Shown piece by piece: positions 1 to 7,855 of a DNA stretch of 8,765 bases. The stretch comes from Chthoniobacterales bacterium. GTDB lineage: Bacteria; Verrucomicrobiota; Verrucomicrobiia; Chthoniobacterales; JACTMZ01. Every line of letters begins with the position of its first letter. Positions within the stretch are counted from its first letter, which is position 1. The notes below the pieces were generated by a model. It was not told the origin of the DNA. It was given only the letters and a program-made list of their open reading frames with translations, and did not search any database. The translations under genes and the position numbers were made by a program. The DNA is taken from the NCBI GenBank assembly GCA_017853515.1, contig JAFMJK010000081.1, positions 1 through 8,765 of the forward strand. The letters run 5' to 3'.

Positions 1-1
1 T

Positions 2-85
2 TCCGTGATGAATCTCTACGCCACCCCGAAGTGGACCGGCGGTCCCGGCGCGGATACAGCGCCTGCGCGCAAGAAGAAAGCCTGA
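2..85 (+). CDS. C-terminal end of an unidentified upstream gene (partial)
   Basis: The reading frame is open from the window edge and gives 27 residues ending GADTAPARKKKA before a TGA at 83-85. The lysine-rich tail looks like a natural C-terminus. The stop overlaps a possible ATG (85-87) in frame with the downstream sulfatase, the same tight packing seen at other junctions here. Too little is visible to name a family. A sulfatase tail would fit the context but no diagnostic motif is present. Reality as coding sequence is supported only by frame and context. Confidence 0.45.
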   Translation, partial: SVMNLYATPKWTGGPGADTAPARKKKA

Positions 86-132
86 TGGGTTCGCGCGCTC
101 CGGCGACAATCGAACGGCGGCATCGCCGTTTC

Positions 133-1677
133 ATGACCGCGAAACTCCTGCGCTTCGCGGCGTGTGCCGCGGTGTCCACCATGACAGTCGGCACAGTCTG
201 CGCCGGCCAAGAGGATGACACCAAGCATCCCAACATCGTGTTCATCTTGTCCGATGACCACGCCATCCAATCGATCGGTTGCTACGGGAACAAGGACATC
301 CAAACCCCGGCCCTCGACCGGTTGGCCGGTGAAGGGATGCGCTTCGAGCACGCGCTGACACCCAATTCATTCTGCACGCCCGCCCGCGCGGCGGTCCTGA
401 CCGGGAAATATTCGCACAAGAACGGGGTGACCCACCTCAACCAGCGGTTCGACGGCACGCAGCAGACATTTCCCAAATTGCTCCAGTCCGCCGGATATGA
501 CACCGCCCTGTTCGGCAAATGGCACCTCCTGTCGCAACCCACCAGCTTCGACCACTACTGTGTGATGAAGATGCAGGGGATGCCGGAGAACCCGATCGTG
601 TTCGAGCCGCAGCACGAGTGGATCGAGTGGTCGCCGCAGGACCAGAAATCTGCGTTCCAAGGCGGACGCAAACTCAAGGGCTACAACAACGATGTCATCA
701 CCGACGAAGCCCTTGCCTGGTTGAAGAACCGCAAAAGCGACAAGCCGTTCTGCCTGCTCCTTCACCCGAAGCCGCCCCATGCGCCCTATCGCCCCGCCCC
801 GCCCAGCTACGGGGAATTTTTAAAGGAGGTTCAAATCCCGGAGCCGGAAACCCTTCTCGACGACTACAAAGGTCGCGCCCCGGAAGCGATTGCTGACAAA
901 ATGTCCAACAACCGGCTGCTGCTCTGCCCGACCTACGAGAACTTGCGCGAGCAGTTGAAAAAAGAAAATCCGAAGATCTCCAAGGACGAACTCACCCGGG
1001 CCATCTACCAAGAATATATCAAAGACTACTACCGGTTGGTAAAATCGGTGGACGACAATGTCGGCCGCGTGCTCGATTACCTGAAGGAAAGCGACCTCGA
1101 TAAAAATACCATTGTCGTTTACACCTCCGACCAAGGCTTCGCCCTCGGCGAACACGGCTTCTACAACAAGATGTGGATGTATGAGCCGTCACTCCACCAA
1201 CCTCTCATCATCCGCTATCCGGGTTTGGTCGCCCCCGGCAGCGTGAATTCCTCCATGGTCAACCACATCGACCTGGCACCGACATTGCTCGACTTGGCCG
1301 GCCTTCCGGTGCCCGACGATATACAGGGACACTCGCTCAAGCCGATCCTCGCAGGAAAATCGGACAAGGTCCGCGACGCCCATTACTACCACTTTTACGA
1401 ACACGGCAAGGGATTGCCCGAGATGGTCGGAGTGCGCACGGCGACGCACAAACTCATCCATTACCCGGGGCTGCCGGCATCGCACCAATGGGAACTCTTC
1501 GACCTGGAAAAGGATCCCGAGGAAATGACGAACCTTTACGGCGATCCCGCGCATGACAAGGAGCGCGAGGATTTGAAGGAATGCCTGCGCGGCTTGATCC
1601 GCGAATTTGAAGACCCGGTCGAGTTGCCGAACTTGAAAGCAACAACCGGAAAGGAAGAGTCCAAGGCATCCTCGTGA
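133..1677 (+). CDS. Exported family S1 sulfatase (CTPAR type)
   Basis: Predicted to hydrolyse sulfate esters, probably on a glycan, outside the cytoplasm. Read from ATG 133 it is 514 aa with a classical signal peptide (residues 1-24, cut after VCA). S1 hallmarks are visible: the metal-binding pair D41-D42 in ILSDDHA; C81 in CTPAR, the cysteine converted to formylglycine; GKWH (K129, H131); PHAP near 215-218; and SDQG with D333, followed by GEHG and an NK lysine at 346. The C-terminal part (about 415-495), with ELFDLEKDPEEMTNL, matches the usual DUF4976-type end. Length is normal for the family. An in-frame ATG at 85 overlaps the upstream stop (TGATG) and would add 16 arginine-rich residues; I prefer 133 because it gives a compact signal peptide, but 85 is possible. 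The substrate is not readable; the overall look is nearest to GlcNAc-6-sulfatase/mucin-desulfating types. The stop overlaps the next gene's GTG, suggesting one transcript. Confidence 0.93.
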   Translation: MTAKLLRFAACAAVSTMTVGTVCAGQEDDTKHPNIVFILSDDHAIQSIGCYGNKDIQTPALDRLAGEGMRFEHALTPNSFCTPARAAVLTGKYSHKNGVTHLNQRFDGTQQTFPKLLQSAGYDTALFGKWHLLSQPTSFDHYCVMKMQGMPENPIVFEPQHEWIEWSPQDQKSAFQGGRKLKGYNNDVITDEALAWLKNRKSDKPFCLLLHPKPPHAPYRPAPPSYGEFLKEVQIPEPETLLDDYKGRAPEAIADKMSNNRLLLCPTYENLREQLKKENPKISKDELTRAIYQEYIKDYYRLVKSVDDNVGRVLDYLKESDLDKNTIVVYTSDQGFALGEHGFYNKMWMYEPSLHQPLIIRYPGLVAPGSVNSSMVNHIDLAPTLLDLAGLPVPDDIQGHSLKPILAGKSDKVRDAHYYHFYEHGKGLPEMVGVRTATHKLIHYPGLPASHQWELFDLEKDPEEMTNLYGDPAHDKEREDLKECLRGLIREFEDPVELPNLKATTGKEESKASS

Positions 1678-2381
1678 GGCGACCGGCCGCAATCTTGCTC
1701 GCGGCGGCGCTCTGCGCCGGACCGCTCCGTGCGGAAGAGCACTATGGTTGCGGCCAAGCTTCGGCCGACGGCACGGGCAAGTTCCACCATGGACGCGAAA
1801 TCGCCCGTGTCATGGGACACGAGGGCATCGACTGGCTCGAGCGGGACAGCCGCGAGAACGAGGAAGAGCCCTCGCGGGCCATTGAGGCACTGGCTCTGAA
1901 ACCCGGCGATACCGTGGCCGATGTCGGCGCCGGTTCGGGCTTCTATACCTTCCGACTGGCCAAACTTGTTCCGCAGGGAAAGGTGGTTGCGGTCGACATC
2001 CAACCGGAAATGCTCGACTTCCTCGAACGACGCGCAAGCGACCTCGGCGCAACGAATGTGCAACCGCACCTCGGCCGCATCGAGGGCGTGGATCTGCCCC
2101 CGGAATCACTCGATGTCGCGCTGATGGTCGATGCCTACCACGAATTCTCCCACCCGCGGGAAATGCTCGAGTCGCTGCTGATTGCGCTCCGTCCCGGCGG
2201 ACGGGTCATCCTCCTGGAATACCGCGCGGAGGACCCGTTGGTTCCAATCAAGCCGTTGCACAAAATGTCGGAACAGCAGATTCGCACCGAGGTGGAAGCC
2301 GCCGGTTTCGACTGGAAGGCCACTCACGAATTCTTGCCCTGGCAGCATTTCATGGTCTTCACCAGGCCGGAAAAACCGTGA
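1674..2381 (+). CDS. Exported class I SAM-dependent methyltransferase-like protein
   Basis: The product is 235 aa with a Rossmann methyltransferase core: motif I VADVGAGSGFYTFRLA (residues 81-96), the acidic end of strand 2 in VVAVDIQPEM (104-113), MVDAYHEF near the motif IV position (151-158) and ALRPGGRVILLEY (171-183). Before the core lies REIARVMGHEGIDWLER (41-57), which I recall from a methyltransferase family common in PVC bacteria. The GTG start at 1674 overlaps the sulfatase stop (GTGA). It is favoured because the first 20 residues form a clean signal peptide (cut after LRA). That is odd, since S-adenosylmethionine is a cytoplasmic cofactor, so the exported protein may have another role or bind a different ligand. 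The target is unknown. The fold is certain; the catalytic activity and location are inferred. Confidence 0.87.
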   Translation: MRRPAAILLAAALCAGPLRAEEHYGCGQASADGTGKFHHGREIARVMGHEGIDWLERDSRENEEEPSRAIEALALKPGDTVADVGAGSGFYTFRLAKLVPQGKVVAVDIQPEMLDFLERRASDLGATNVQPHLGRIEGVDLPPESLDVALMVDAYHEFSHPREMLESLLIALRPGGRVILLEYRAEDPLVPIKPLHKMSEQQIRTEVEAAGFDWKATHEFLPWQHFMVFTRPEKP

Positions 2382-2405
2382 GGCAATCTACCAAAAGGCA
2401 CGGTT
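2374..2405 (+). other. Weak stem-loop after the methyltransferase gene
   Basis: AACCGTG (2374-2380) pairs with CACGGTT (2399-2405) around an 18-nt loop, spanning the methyltransferase stop codon. No T-run follows, so it is not a standard intrinsic terminator. The rest of the gap to 2490 holds a T7 tract (2432-2438) but no convincing promoter. It could be chance, or an attenuating structure between the two halves of the plus-strand run. Confidence 0.2.
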
Positions 2406-2490
2406 GATACCATCGTTCCCCTACCATGAACTTTTTTTACCACTGAACAGACTCGTTTTCCCGCCTTACAAGCGGCTAGAGTTTGCGCTC

Positions 2491-3246
2491 ATGCGCCGCC
2501 CCCTCCGCGAACGTAACAGGCAAGGCACAAGCGGCTATTCGTTCGTCATTGCTCGGACCCTTTTGTCCGTCCTCTTCCTGCTCGCCGCCTCACCGGCGAG
2601 CGCCGCGGAAACCGGCGAGCGTCCCGCCGACGATAGCGTGTGGCGTGACCTCTTCGCGGCCGATCTTTCCGACGCGCAATTCCCGCCCGGGGTCTGGACG
2701 GTCAAGGACAGCGAACTCACGGCCAGCGAAGACCAGATCATCTGGACGCGCGGGGACCACTCGGACTTCGCCCTCGATTTCGAATTCAAAACCGGACCGG
2801 ACGCCAACAGCGGCGTCCTGGTTTATGCCACCGACACCGGCAAGTGGGTGAAAAACTCGGTGGAAATCCAACTGCTCGACGATGCCGGACCAAAGTGGGC
2901 CAAGGTCGATCCGAAGTGGAGATGCGGCGCAATCTTCGGCTGCCTGGCGCCCTCGAAAAGCATGGCGAAACCCGCGGGCGAGTGGAATCACTGCACCATC
3001 ACTTGCCGGGGCCCGCACATCGACGTGGTGCTCAACGGCGAGAAGGTCACCTCAATGGACATGTCGCTGTGGACCTCGCCGACCCACAATCCCGACGGCT
3101 CGTCCAAACCACCCTGGCTGAGCACGCCCTTCAACACGCATCCGACGCGCGGCAAAATCGGCTTCCAGGGAAAACACGGCGGTTCGCCCGTGTGGTTCCG
3201 CAACATCAGGATCCGCGACCTTTCCGCCGAAACAGAACACAACTGA
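2491..3246 (+). CDS. Exported DUF1080 protein (3-keto-disaccharide hydrolase family)
   Basis: The product is 251 aa. A basic n-region and hydrophobic segment (about 18-36) end in ASPASA, a signal peptidase I site near residue 38. The mature part is one DUF1080 jelly-roll domain (about 50-245): GVWTVKDSELTA (67-78), DFALDFEFKTGPDANSGV (92-109), EIQLLDD (125-131), CGAIFGCLAP (145-154), EWNHCTI (164-170), HNPDGSSKPPW (199-209) and the family's closing signature GKIGFQGKHGG then VWFRNIRI. DUF1080 members have been shown to cleave 3-keto-glycosides made by Gfo/Idh/MocA-type dehydrogenases, and such a dehydrogenase starts 9 bp downstream. The ATG at 2491 gives the signal peptide; the frame is open further upstream but that part overlaps the methyltransferase gene in another frame. 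A decayed relative of this gene lies at 7850-7983. The family is firm; the exact substrate is unknown. Confidence 0.92.
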   Translation: MRRPLRERNRQGTSGYSFVIARTLLSVLFLLAASPASAAETGERPADDSVWRDLFAADLSDAQFPPGVWTVKDSELTASEDQIIWTRGDHSDFALDFEFKTGPDANSGVLVYATDTGKWVKNSVEIQLLDDAGPKWAKVDPKWRCGAIFGCLAPSKSMAKPAGEWNHCTITCRGPHIDVVLNGEKVTSMDMSLWTSPTHNPDGSSKPPWLSTPFNTHPTRGKIGFQGKHGGSPVWFRNIRIRDLSAETEHN

Positions 3247-3255
3247 CCCCGCTTC

Positions 3256-4617
3256 ATGGACCTGTCCCCCGGAACAATGAGTCGCCGCCGTTTCCTGCAA
3301 ACCACGGCTTCGGCTGCCGTGCTGGCCGGGCTCGGAATGCGAGGGGCGAACGCCTTCGCCCAAGCTCCGGCCACCGGCGGTTTCAAGAATCTCATCGATC
3401 CTTCGAAAAAGTTGCGCATCGCCGCGATCGGTGCCGGAGGCCAGGCATCGGTCGATCTGAACCTCATGGCTTCCGAGGATATCGTCGCGCTGTGCGATGT
3501 GGATTTTGCACGGGCGGCGAAGTCTTTCGCCCGGTGGCCCGCCGCCGCGCGCTACCAAGACTACCGCGTGATGTTCCGCGAAATGGCCGACCAGATCGAC
3601 GGCGTTCTCATCGCCACGCCGGACCACACCCATTTTCCCGCTGCGATGATGGCGCTGGAATACGGGAAACACATCTACGTGGAAAAACCGCTCACCCACA
3701 CGATCGGCGAAGCGCGCCAACTGCGCGAAGCCGCCCGCAAGGCCGGCGTGGTGACCCAGATGGGCAACCACGGGCACGCCAACGAAACGACGAGGCTGGT
3801 CAAGGAATGGATCGGGGCCGGTGTCATAGGACCGGTGCGCCGCGTCCACTTTTGGACGCAGCGTCCCGTCTGGCGCCAAGGCGGACTCGATTTGCCACGC
3901 GAGACCCAACCGGTTCCGCCGACTCTCGACTGGAACCTGTGGCAGGGCGTGGCACCGGAAAGACCTTTCAACAACATCTACCTCCCGTCCGCGTGGCGCG
4001 CGTGGTGGGACTACGGCTGCGGTGTGATGGGGGACATGGGCTGCCACGTCATGGACACGGCCTTCTGGGCCCTCGATCTGCGCGGGCCCTTCCGCGTTTC
4101 CGCCGAATGCGAGGGACTGACCCGGGTCAGCGCCCCTCGCTGGTCGGTCATCCGTCACGAGTTTCCCCAGCGCGGCGAACTGCCGCCCGTTTCTCTTTCG
4201 TGGTTCGACGGGGGCGTGCTGCCGCCCACGCCGAAAGAATACGGCGATGCGCCGCTGCCCATTCGCGGCGTGTTCTACTACGGCGACAAAGGCATCATCA
4301 TGACCCAGGGCGACTACTCGGAAGCGCCGCGTCTGCTTCCCGAGGCAAAGATGAAAGCTTTCCGCGAGCGGCCCGAAAAAACCATCCCGCGCGTGCCGGG
4401 CGGAGACGCCCGCATGGAATGGGTCAATGCCTGCAAAGGCGGACCGAAACCGGGCTCGGACATCGTGGATTATTCCGCCGCCCTCACCGAGCTCGTGCTG
4501 GCCGGCAACCTCGCCATCCGCATGGGACGCCCGCTGCGCTACGATCCGGCCACCGGCACATGCATCGGCGAACCGGATGCCGACCGCCTGATCAACAAGA
4601 CTTACCGTCTTTTCTGA
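3256..4617 (+). CDS. Tat-exported Gfo/Idh/MocA family oxidoreductase
   Basis: A 453-aa predicted NAD(P)-dependent sugar dehydrogenase. The N-terminus carries a twin-arginine signal, SRRRFLQ (residues 9-15), followed by an alanine-rich hydrophobic stretch to about residue 35, so the folded, cofactor-loaded protein should be exported by Tat. The Rossmann domain starts at LRIAAIGAGGQ (53-63); ATPDHTH (120-126) and VEKPL (142-146) follow, the EKP lysine being the usual catalytic residue. GDMGCHVMD (259-267, H264) is the family's second active-site motif in the C-terminal domain. ATG 3256 lies 9 bp after the DUF1080 stop; ATG 3277 would also keep the Tat motif, and neither has a clear Shine-Dalgarno. 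The next gene begins 3 bp after the stop. Together with DUF1080 neighbours on both sides, oxidation of a sugar hydroxyl to a keto group, likely at C3, is a reasonable inference; the substrate is unproven. The 3' third has a degraded copy at 7984-8391. Confidence 0.92.
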   Translation: MDLSPGTMSRRRFLQTTASAAVLAGLGMRGANAFAQAPATGGFKNLIDPSKKLRIAAIGAGGQASVDLNLMASEDIVALCDVDFARAAKSFARWPAAARYQDYRVMFREMADQIDGVLIATPDHTHFPAAMMALEYGKHIYVEKPLTHTIGEARQLREAARKAGVVTQMGNHGHANETTRLVKEWIGAGVIGPVRRVHFWTQRPVWRQGGLDLPRETQPVPPTLDWNLWQGVAPERPFNNIYLPSAWRAWWDYGCGVMGDMGCHVMDTAFWALDLRGPFRVSAECEGLTRVSAPRWSVIRHEFPQRGELPPVSLSWFDGGVLPPTPKEYGDAPLPIRGVFYYGDKGIIMTQGDYSEAPRLLPEAKMKAFRERPEKTIPRVPGGDARMEWVNACKGGPKPGSDIVDYSAALTELVLAGNLAIRMGRPLRYDPATGTCIGEPDADRLINKTYRLF

Positions 4618-4620
4618 GCG

Positions 4621-6141
4621 ATGAATTTCCGCAGACTTCTCCGTCTCCTCTGCCTCGCCTCGCTGGCCGCGGCCTCCTGCCGCCCGGTCTCAGCGCCTCC
4701 GGGCGGAGTGCCACCGCCCCCCTCGCCCCAACTCGGCCTGCAGGCGTGGACCTTCCGCAAACTCACCCTCGCCGAGACCGTGGCCAAAGCCGCCGCACTG
4801 GGCATCAACACCATCGAGGTCTACCCCGGACAACAGCTGGGCGGCGGCATCGAGGGCAAACTCAACCCGCAACTCGAACCGGACAAGGTCGAGGCCTTGA
4901 AAAAAATCCTCGCGGACAACCATGTCTCCATCGCCGGATACGGCGTGGTGATGAACGCGACCGTCGAGGAGTGGAAGCAAATCTTCGCCTTCGCCCGATC
5001 GTTCGGCATGCGCTGGATCTCGGCGGAACCGCCGGCCGACATGCTCCCGGCCATTTCCGCCATGGCCAAAGAATCCGGAGTGAAGGTCGCCATCCACAAC
5101 CACCCCGCACCGTCGCGCTATTACGATCCGATGGCTCTCATGCAAACGCTGGCACCCTACGGGCCGGAGCTGGGGATCTGCGCCGACACCGGCCACTGGG
5201 CGCGCTCGGGATTCAATCCTTTGGAGCAACTCCGCCTCTGCCTCCCGCGCGTGATCACCCTGCACTTCAAAGACCTCGATGAATGGACCAAAAACGCCAA
5301 GGACGTGCCATGGGGCACGGGCGTGAGCGATGCGGCCGGCATGCTCGCAGCCCTGCGGCAAAACCACTTCGGCGGCGTCGTGCTCATGGAGTACGAAAAT
5401 GACAGCGACCACCTCGTCGGTGATCTCGAACGCTGCGCGGGATTCTTCCGCGCGTCCGAATCGTGGCCGCTCGAAAAGCTCATCGGCGGTTTTGTCCCCC
5501 CGCCGGGCTACACCGGGGACATCTCCAAGCTGTGGGCCGATGAACGCGGGGGCGCGACGCCCGGCGTTCCGAAAGCCGGGCCGCTCTTCAAACCGGACCT
5601 CTCCGACGCCGATAGTCCGGCCGGTTCGTGGACTTTCACCGATGGCATCCTGCGCTCAGCCGACACCGGCGCCGCGCTGTGGACGACCAAAGACTACGGC
5701 AACTTCCTGCTCGATTTGGAATTCCGCGTCGGCCCGAAAGCCAACAGCGGAATTTTCCTCCGGGCCACCGATCTCGCGCGCCACCTCGAGTCGGCCTTGG
5801 AACTGGAGATCATCGAGGGTGGACCGACCACCGGGACGCAAGCCTCCGGCGCGCTCTTCTCGGTCAAGGCTCCGGAGCTGCCCGCCGCCCCGGTCGCGGG
5901 CCGCTGGCACCGTTGCACGGTCGTGGCGCATGACCGCAACATCGTCGTCTACCTCGACGGCCGGAGGTTGCACGATGCGCGGCTGGAGGAATGGCAACAC
6001 GCCCGGCAAAATCCGGACGGCTCCCCGAACAACATACGCCAACCGCTCCGCGCGCTTCCGCTGCGCGGACGCATCGGTTTCCAGGATTTCCGCGGCCGCG
6101 GTCCTGTCGAGTTCCGCAACATCACGATCATGGAACTCTGA
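4621..6141 (+). CDS. TIM-barrel sugar isomerase/epimerase-like domain fused to DUF1080, probable lipoprotein
   Basis: The product is 506 aa in two modules. Residues 1-20 look like a lipoprotein signal (LAAASC, C20 as lipidation site), then a proline-rich linker. Residues about 36-290 form an AP-endonuclease-2/xylose-isomerase-like TIM barrel: LGLQAWTFRKLTL (38-50), E66 in TIEVYPG, HNHP (159-162), D189 and H192 in CADTGHW, H215 in LHFKD, and E257 in VVLMEYE, which are plausible divalent-metal ligands. Residues about 320-506 are a DUF1080 domain: DYGNFLLDLEF (358-368), KANSGIFLRATD (373-384), GRIGFQDFRGRGPVEFRNI at the end. It starts 3 bp after the oxidoreductase stop, so the two are very likely cotranslated. 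The fusion points to one substrate handled by both domains, for example barrel-catalysed isomerisation or elimination of a keto-sugar next to glycoside cleavage. That mechanism is inference; both domain calls are firm. Confidence 0.9.
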   Translation: MNFRRLLRLLCLASLAAASCRPVSAPPGGVPPPPSPQLGLQAWTFRKLTLAETVAKAAALGINTIEVYPGQQLGGGIEGKLNPQLEPDKVEALKKILADNHVSIAGYGVVMNATVEEWKQIFAFARSFGMRWISAEPPADMLPAISAMAKESGVKVAIHNHPAPSRYYDPMALMQTLAPYGPELGICADTGHWARSGFNPLEQLRLCLPRVITLHFKDLDEWTKNAKDVPWGTGVSDAAGMLAALRQNHFGGVVLMEYENDSDHLVGDLERCAGFFRASESWPLEKLIGGFVPPPGYTGDISKLWADERGGATPGVPKAGPLFKPDLSDADSPAGSWTFTDGILRSADTGAALWTTKDYGNFLLDLEFRVGPKANSGIFLRATDLARHLESALELEIIEGGPTTGTQASGALFSVKAPELPAAPVAGRWHRCTVVAHDRNIVVYLDGRRLHDARLEEWQHARQNPDGSPNNIRQPLRALPLRGRIGFQDFRGRGPVEFRNITIMEL

Positions 6142-6165
6142 GCGCGGCGCCCCGGGCGCCGCGCT
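6141..6165. terminator. Strong GC hairpin between convergent genes
   Basis: AGCGCGGCGCC (6141-6151) pairs perfectly with GGCGCCGCGCT (6155-6165) around a 3-nt loop. It sits in the 32-bp gap between the end of the plus-strand run and the end of the minus-strand sulfatase, where a bidirectional terminator is expected. T-tracts on either side are poor, so it may act as a transcription block or 3'-end stabiliser rather than a textbook Rho-independent site. Confidence 0.7.
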
Positions 6166-6173
6166 TCGGCATC

Positions 6174-7697
6174 TTACGCCTCGGGTTCGCGTCCGGCCGC
6201 ACGACCGCCGCCGCGGTGCTTGCCGGGCGGCTCGTCGATGGGCGCATCGCCCCCGCGTTCGATCATCGTCGGATAAACCCCGTCCCACCATGCGTCATAG
6301 GCGGCCGCGAGTTTTGCAGCGAGTTCGGGATTTTTTCGGGACAGGTCCTCCGAGCACGCGGGATCCTTGGCCAGATCGAACAGACTCCATTGGTCCGGCG
6401 GGGTCAGACCCCAATGGAATTGCGCGTTTTTCTTCGTGTAGTTGGCACTGGTGCCGCCCGCCTCGACATTCAGCAGAGTCCGGCACTCGCCGCCATTGTC
6501 ATAATTGCAGCCCGCTTCACCGCAAGGACGGCAACGGACAAGCATCATGTGCCCCTGCAGGACAGCCGCCTTGTAGTATTTGTGGGCGGCGGCCATGCCG
6601 CTGGTCCAGCGCCCGGCATGAACGAACAACATCCGGTCGTCATGCCACGACTCCGGCCCCTTGGCGTCGAGCAATGGCACCATGCTGAAACCCTCGAGCT
6701 GCTTGGCAGCCTCGCCGGGGACCGGGGTGCCCGTGAGTTGGCAAACGGTCGGCAAAAAATCGAGGTGGGCCGTGAGGTTGTCCACCGTGTGCGGCGTCCA
6801 ATGGCCCGGCCAGCGCCAGAACGAGAAAGCGCGCGAACCGCCCTGCCACGACGTGGTTTTGCAGCCGCGCATGCCCGCGTTGTAGATGTCGAGACCGTGG
6901 GTCGCACCGTTGTCGTTCATCAAGACGATGATCGTATTGTCCGCGAGCTTCTTCTCCTCGAGAAAATCGAGCAGGCGCCCGATGTTGCGGTCGAGGTTCT
7001 TCACCATGCCGAGGTAGGCGGCTTCGTTCCCGGATACTTTGCCCCGGAAGGGAGCGATGTCTTCCTCCGGGGCGATGCACGGCGCGTGCGGGGAGACGGT
7101 GGCGATCTTGCAGAAGAAAGGCTGGTCGCCGCAGCCCTTGATGAAATCCATCGCCTCGTCGAAGTAGCAATCCTCGCGGAATTTTCCCGGAGTCTCCGAA
7201 GACCTCTCCTGATTGCGCAGCACGATGCCGGAGAAAACATCCCCCTGCGTGCGGACATAAAGGTCGAACCCGCAGTCCTTGGGTTGGTATCCCCCGTTGC
7301 CGAGGTGCCATTTGCCGATCAAGGCCGTTCGGTAGCCGGACTTCTTGAGCAGTTGCGGCAGGGTGACGGCTTCCTTCCACAACTGCTGACGCGGGTTTCT
7401 CGTGTGGGTCACGCCGTTGCGGAACTCGTGCATGCCGGTCATGAGCGCCGCGCGCGTCGGCGAGCACGAGGGACTGACATAGAAATTGTCGAAGCGCACG
7501 CTTTCATCGTGCAACCGGTCGAAATTCGGCGTTTTGAGCAAGGGGTGGCCATGGGCCGAGAGGTCGCCGTATCCCTGGTCGTCGGTCAGGATGAACACGA
7601 CGTTGGGCTTCGCCGCGGAGTCCGGGGGCGCGGCGGCCTGCAGCGCCGAGAAAGCCGCGGCAAGCACCGCGGCGGTGGTGTGGAGGATGTTCTTCAT
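6174..7697 (-). CDS. Exported family S1 sulfatase (CSPTR type)
   Basis: The product is 507 aa with a signal peptide (residues 1-23, AxA region LQAAA). S1 features: FILTDDQGYGD with D39-D40 as metal ligands; C78 in CSPTR, the formylglycine precursor; GKWH (K129, H131); SPHAP (H204); NDNG (D262, N263); and K280 in CKTTSWQGG. The later part has SLFDLAKDP (438-446) and ELAAKLAAAYDAWWDGVYP, usual for arylsulfatase A-like bacterial enzymes. A cysteine cluster, C389-x2-C392-x4-C397-x7-C405, is an uncommon addition. The tail (485-507) is rich in Gly, Arg and Pro and probably disordered. Its ATG overlaps by ATGA the stop of a decayed sulfatase remnant, so it was once the second gene of a minus-strand sulfatase pair; the remnant's loss may have changed its promoter. 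The substrate is unknown. It converges on the plus-strand run. Confidence 0.93.
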   Translation of the reverse strand: MKNILHTTAAVLAAAFSALQAAAPPDSAAKPNVVFILTDDQGYGDLSAHGHPLLKTPNFDRLHDESVRFDNFYVSPSCSPTRAALMTGMHEFRNGVTHTRNPRQQLWKEAVTLPQLLKKSGYRTALIGKWHLGNGGYQPKDCGFDLYVRTQGDVFSGIVLRNQERSSETPGKFREDCYFDEAMDFIKGCGDQPFFCKIATVSPHAPCIAPEEDIAPFRGKVSGNEAAYLGMVKNLDRNIGRLLDFLEEKKLADNTIIVLMNDNGATHGLDIYNAGMRGCKTTSWQGGSRAFSFWRWPGHWTPHTVDNLTAHLDFLPTVCQLTGTPVPGEAAKQLEGFSMVPLLDAKGPESWHDDRMLFVHAGRWTSGMAAAHKYYKAAVLQGHMMLVRCRPCGEAGCNYDNGGECRTLLNVEAGGTSANYTKKNAQFHWGLTPPDQWSLFDLAKDPACSEDLSRKNPELAAKLAAAYDAWWDGVYPTMIERGGDAPIDEPPGKHRGGGRAAGREPEA

Positions 7698-7855
7698 GGC
7701 ATTCTTTGCGGATTGTCGCGCCGGTCGGCTGACGGGTCGTATTGCGGTTTGACCGTGACCGTACGCGAGCCGAGGGCCTTGCGCCAGCCGCCCAGCGTTT
7801 TCCGCAACTTGGCCGCGAGTTCGGGCCGGCCGGCGGAGAGATCGCGGGTTTCACC
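7694..7855 (-). pseudogene. C-terminal remnant of a second minus-strand sulfatase
   Basis: Read on the minus strand from 7855, the frame gives GETRDLSAGRPELAAKLRK, then GGWRKALG and KPQYDPSADRRDNPQRMP, ending in TGA at 7696-7694. This is the ordinary C-terminal ending of S1 sulfatases (GET-x-DLS, PELAAKL, trailing W and YDP). Upstream of GETRDL the frame stays open to about 8023 but is only the antisense of plus-strand remnants, so everything N-terminal, including the catalytic CxPxR, is gone. The stop overlaps the start of the intact sulfatase as ATGA, a normal operon junction that survived the loss of the gene body. Confidence 0.72.

Noticed and set aside
2404..2432. Possible promoter TTGATA with a -10 at 2427-2432
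   Set aside because: The -35 resembles the consensus but the -10 (TGAACT) matches only three of six positions, so the pair is not convincing.
3052..4158. Minus-strand open frame of 368 codons over the oxidoreductase gene
   Set aside because: It is antisense to the clearly recognisable Gfo/Idh/MocA coding frame, has no recognisable motif, and has shadow-like composition.
2844..5282. Long plus-strand open frame of 812 codons
   Set aside because: It crosses three real genes out of frame. Its translation is arginine/proline/alanine-rich with no domain, as expected for a shadow frame in GC-rich DNA.
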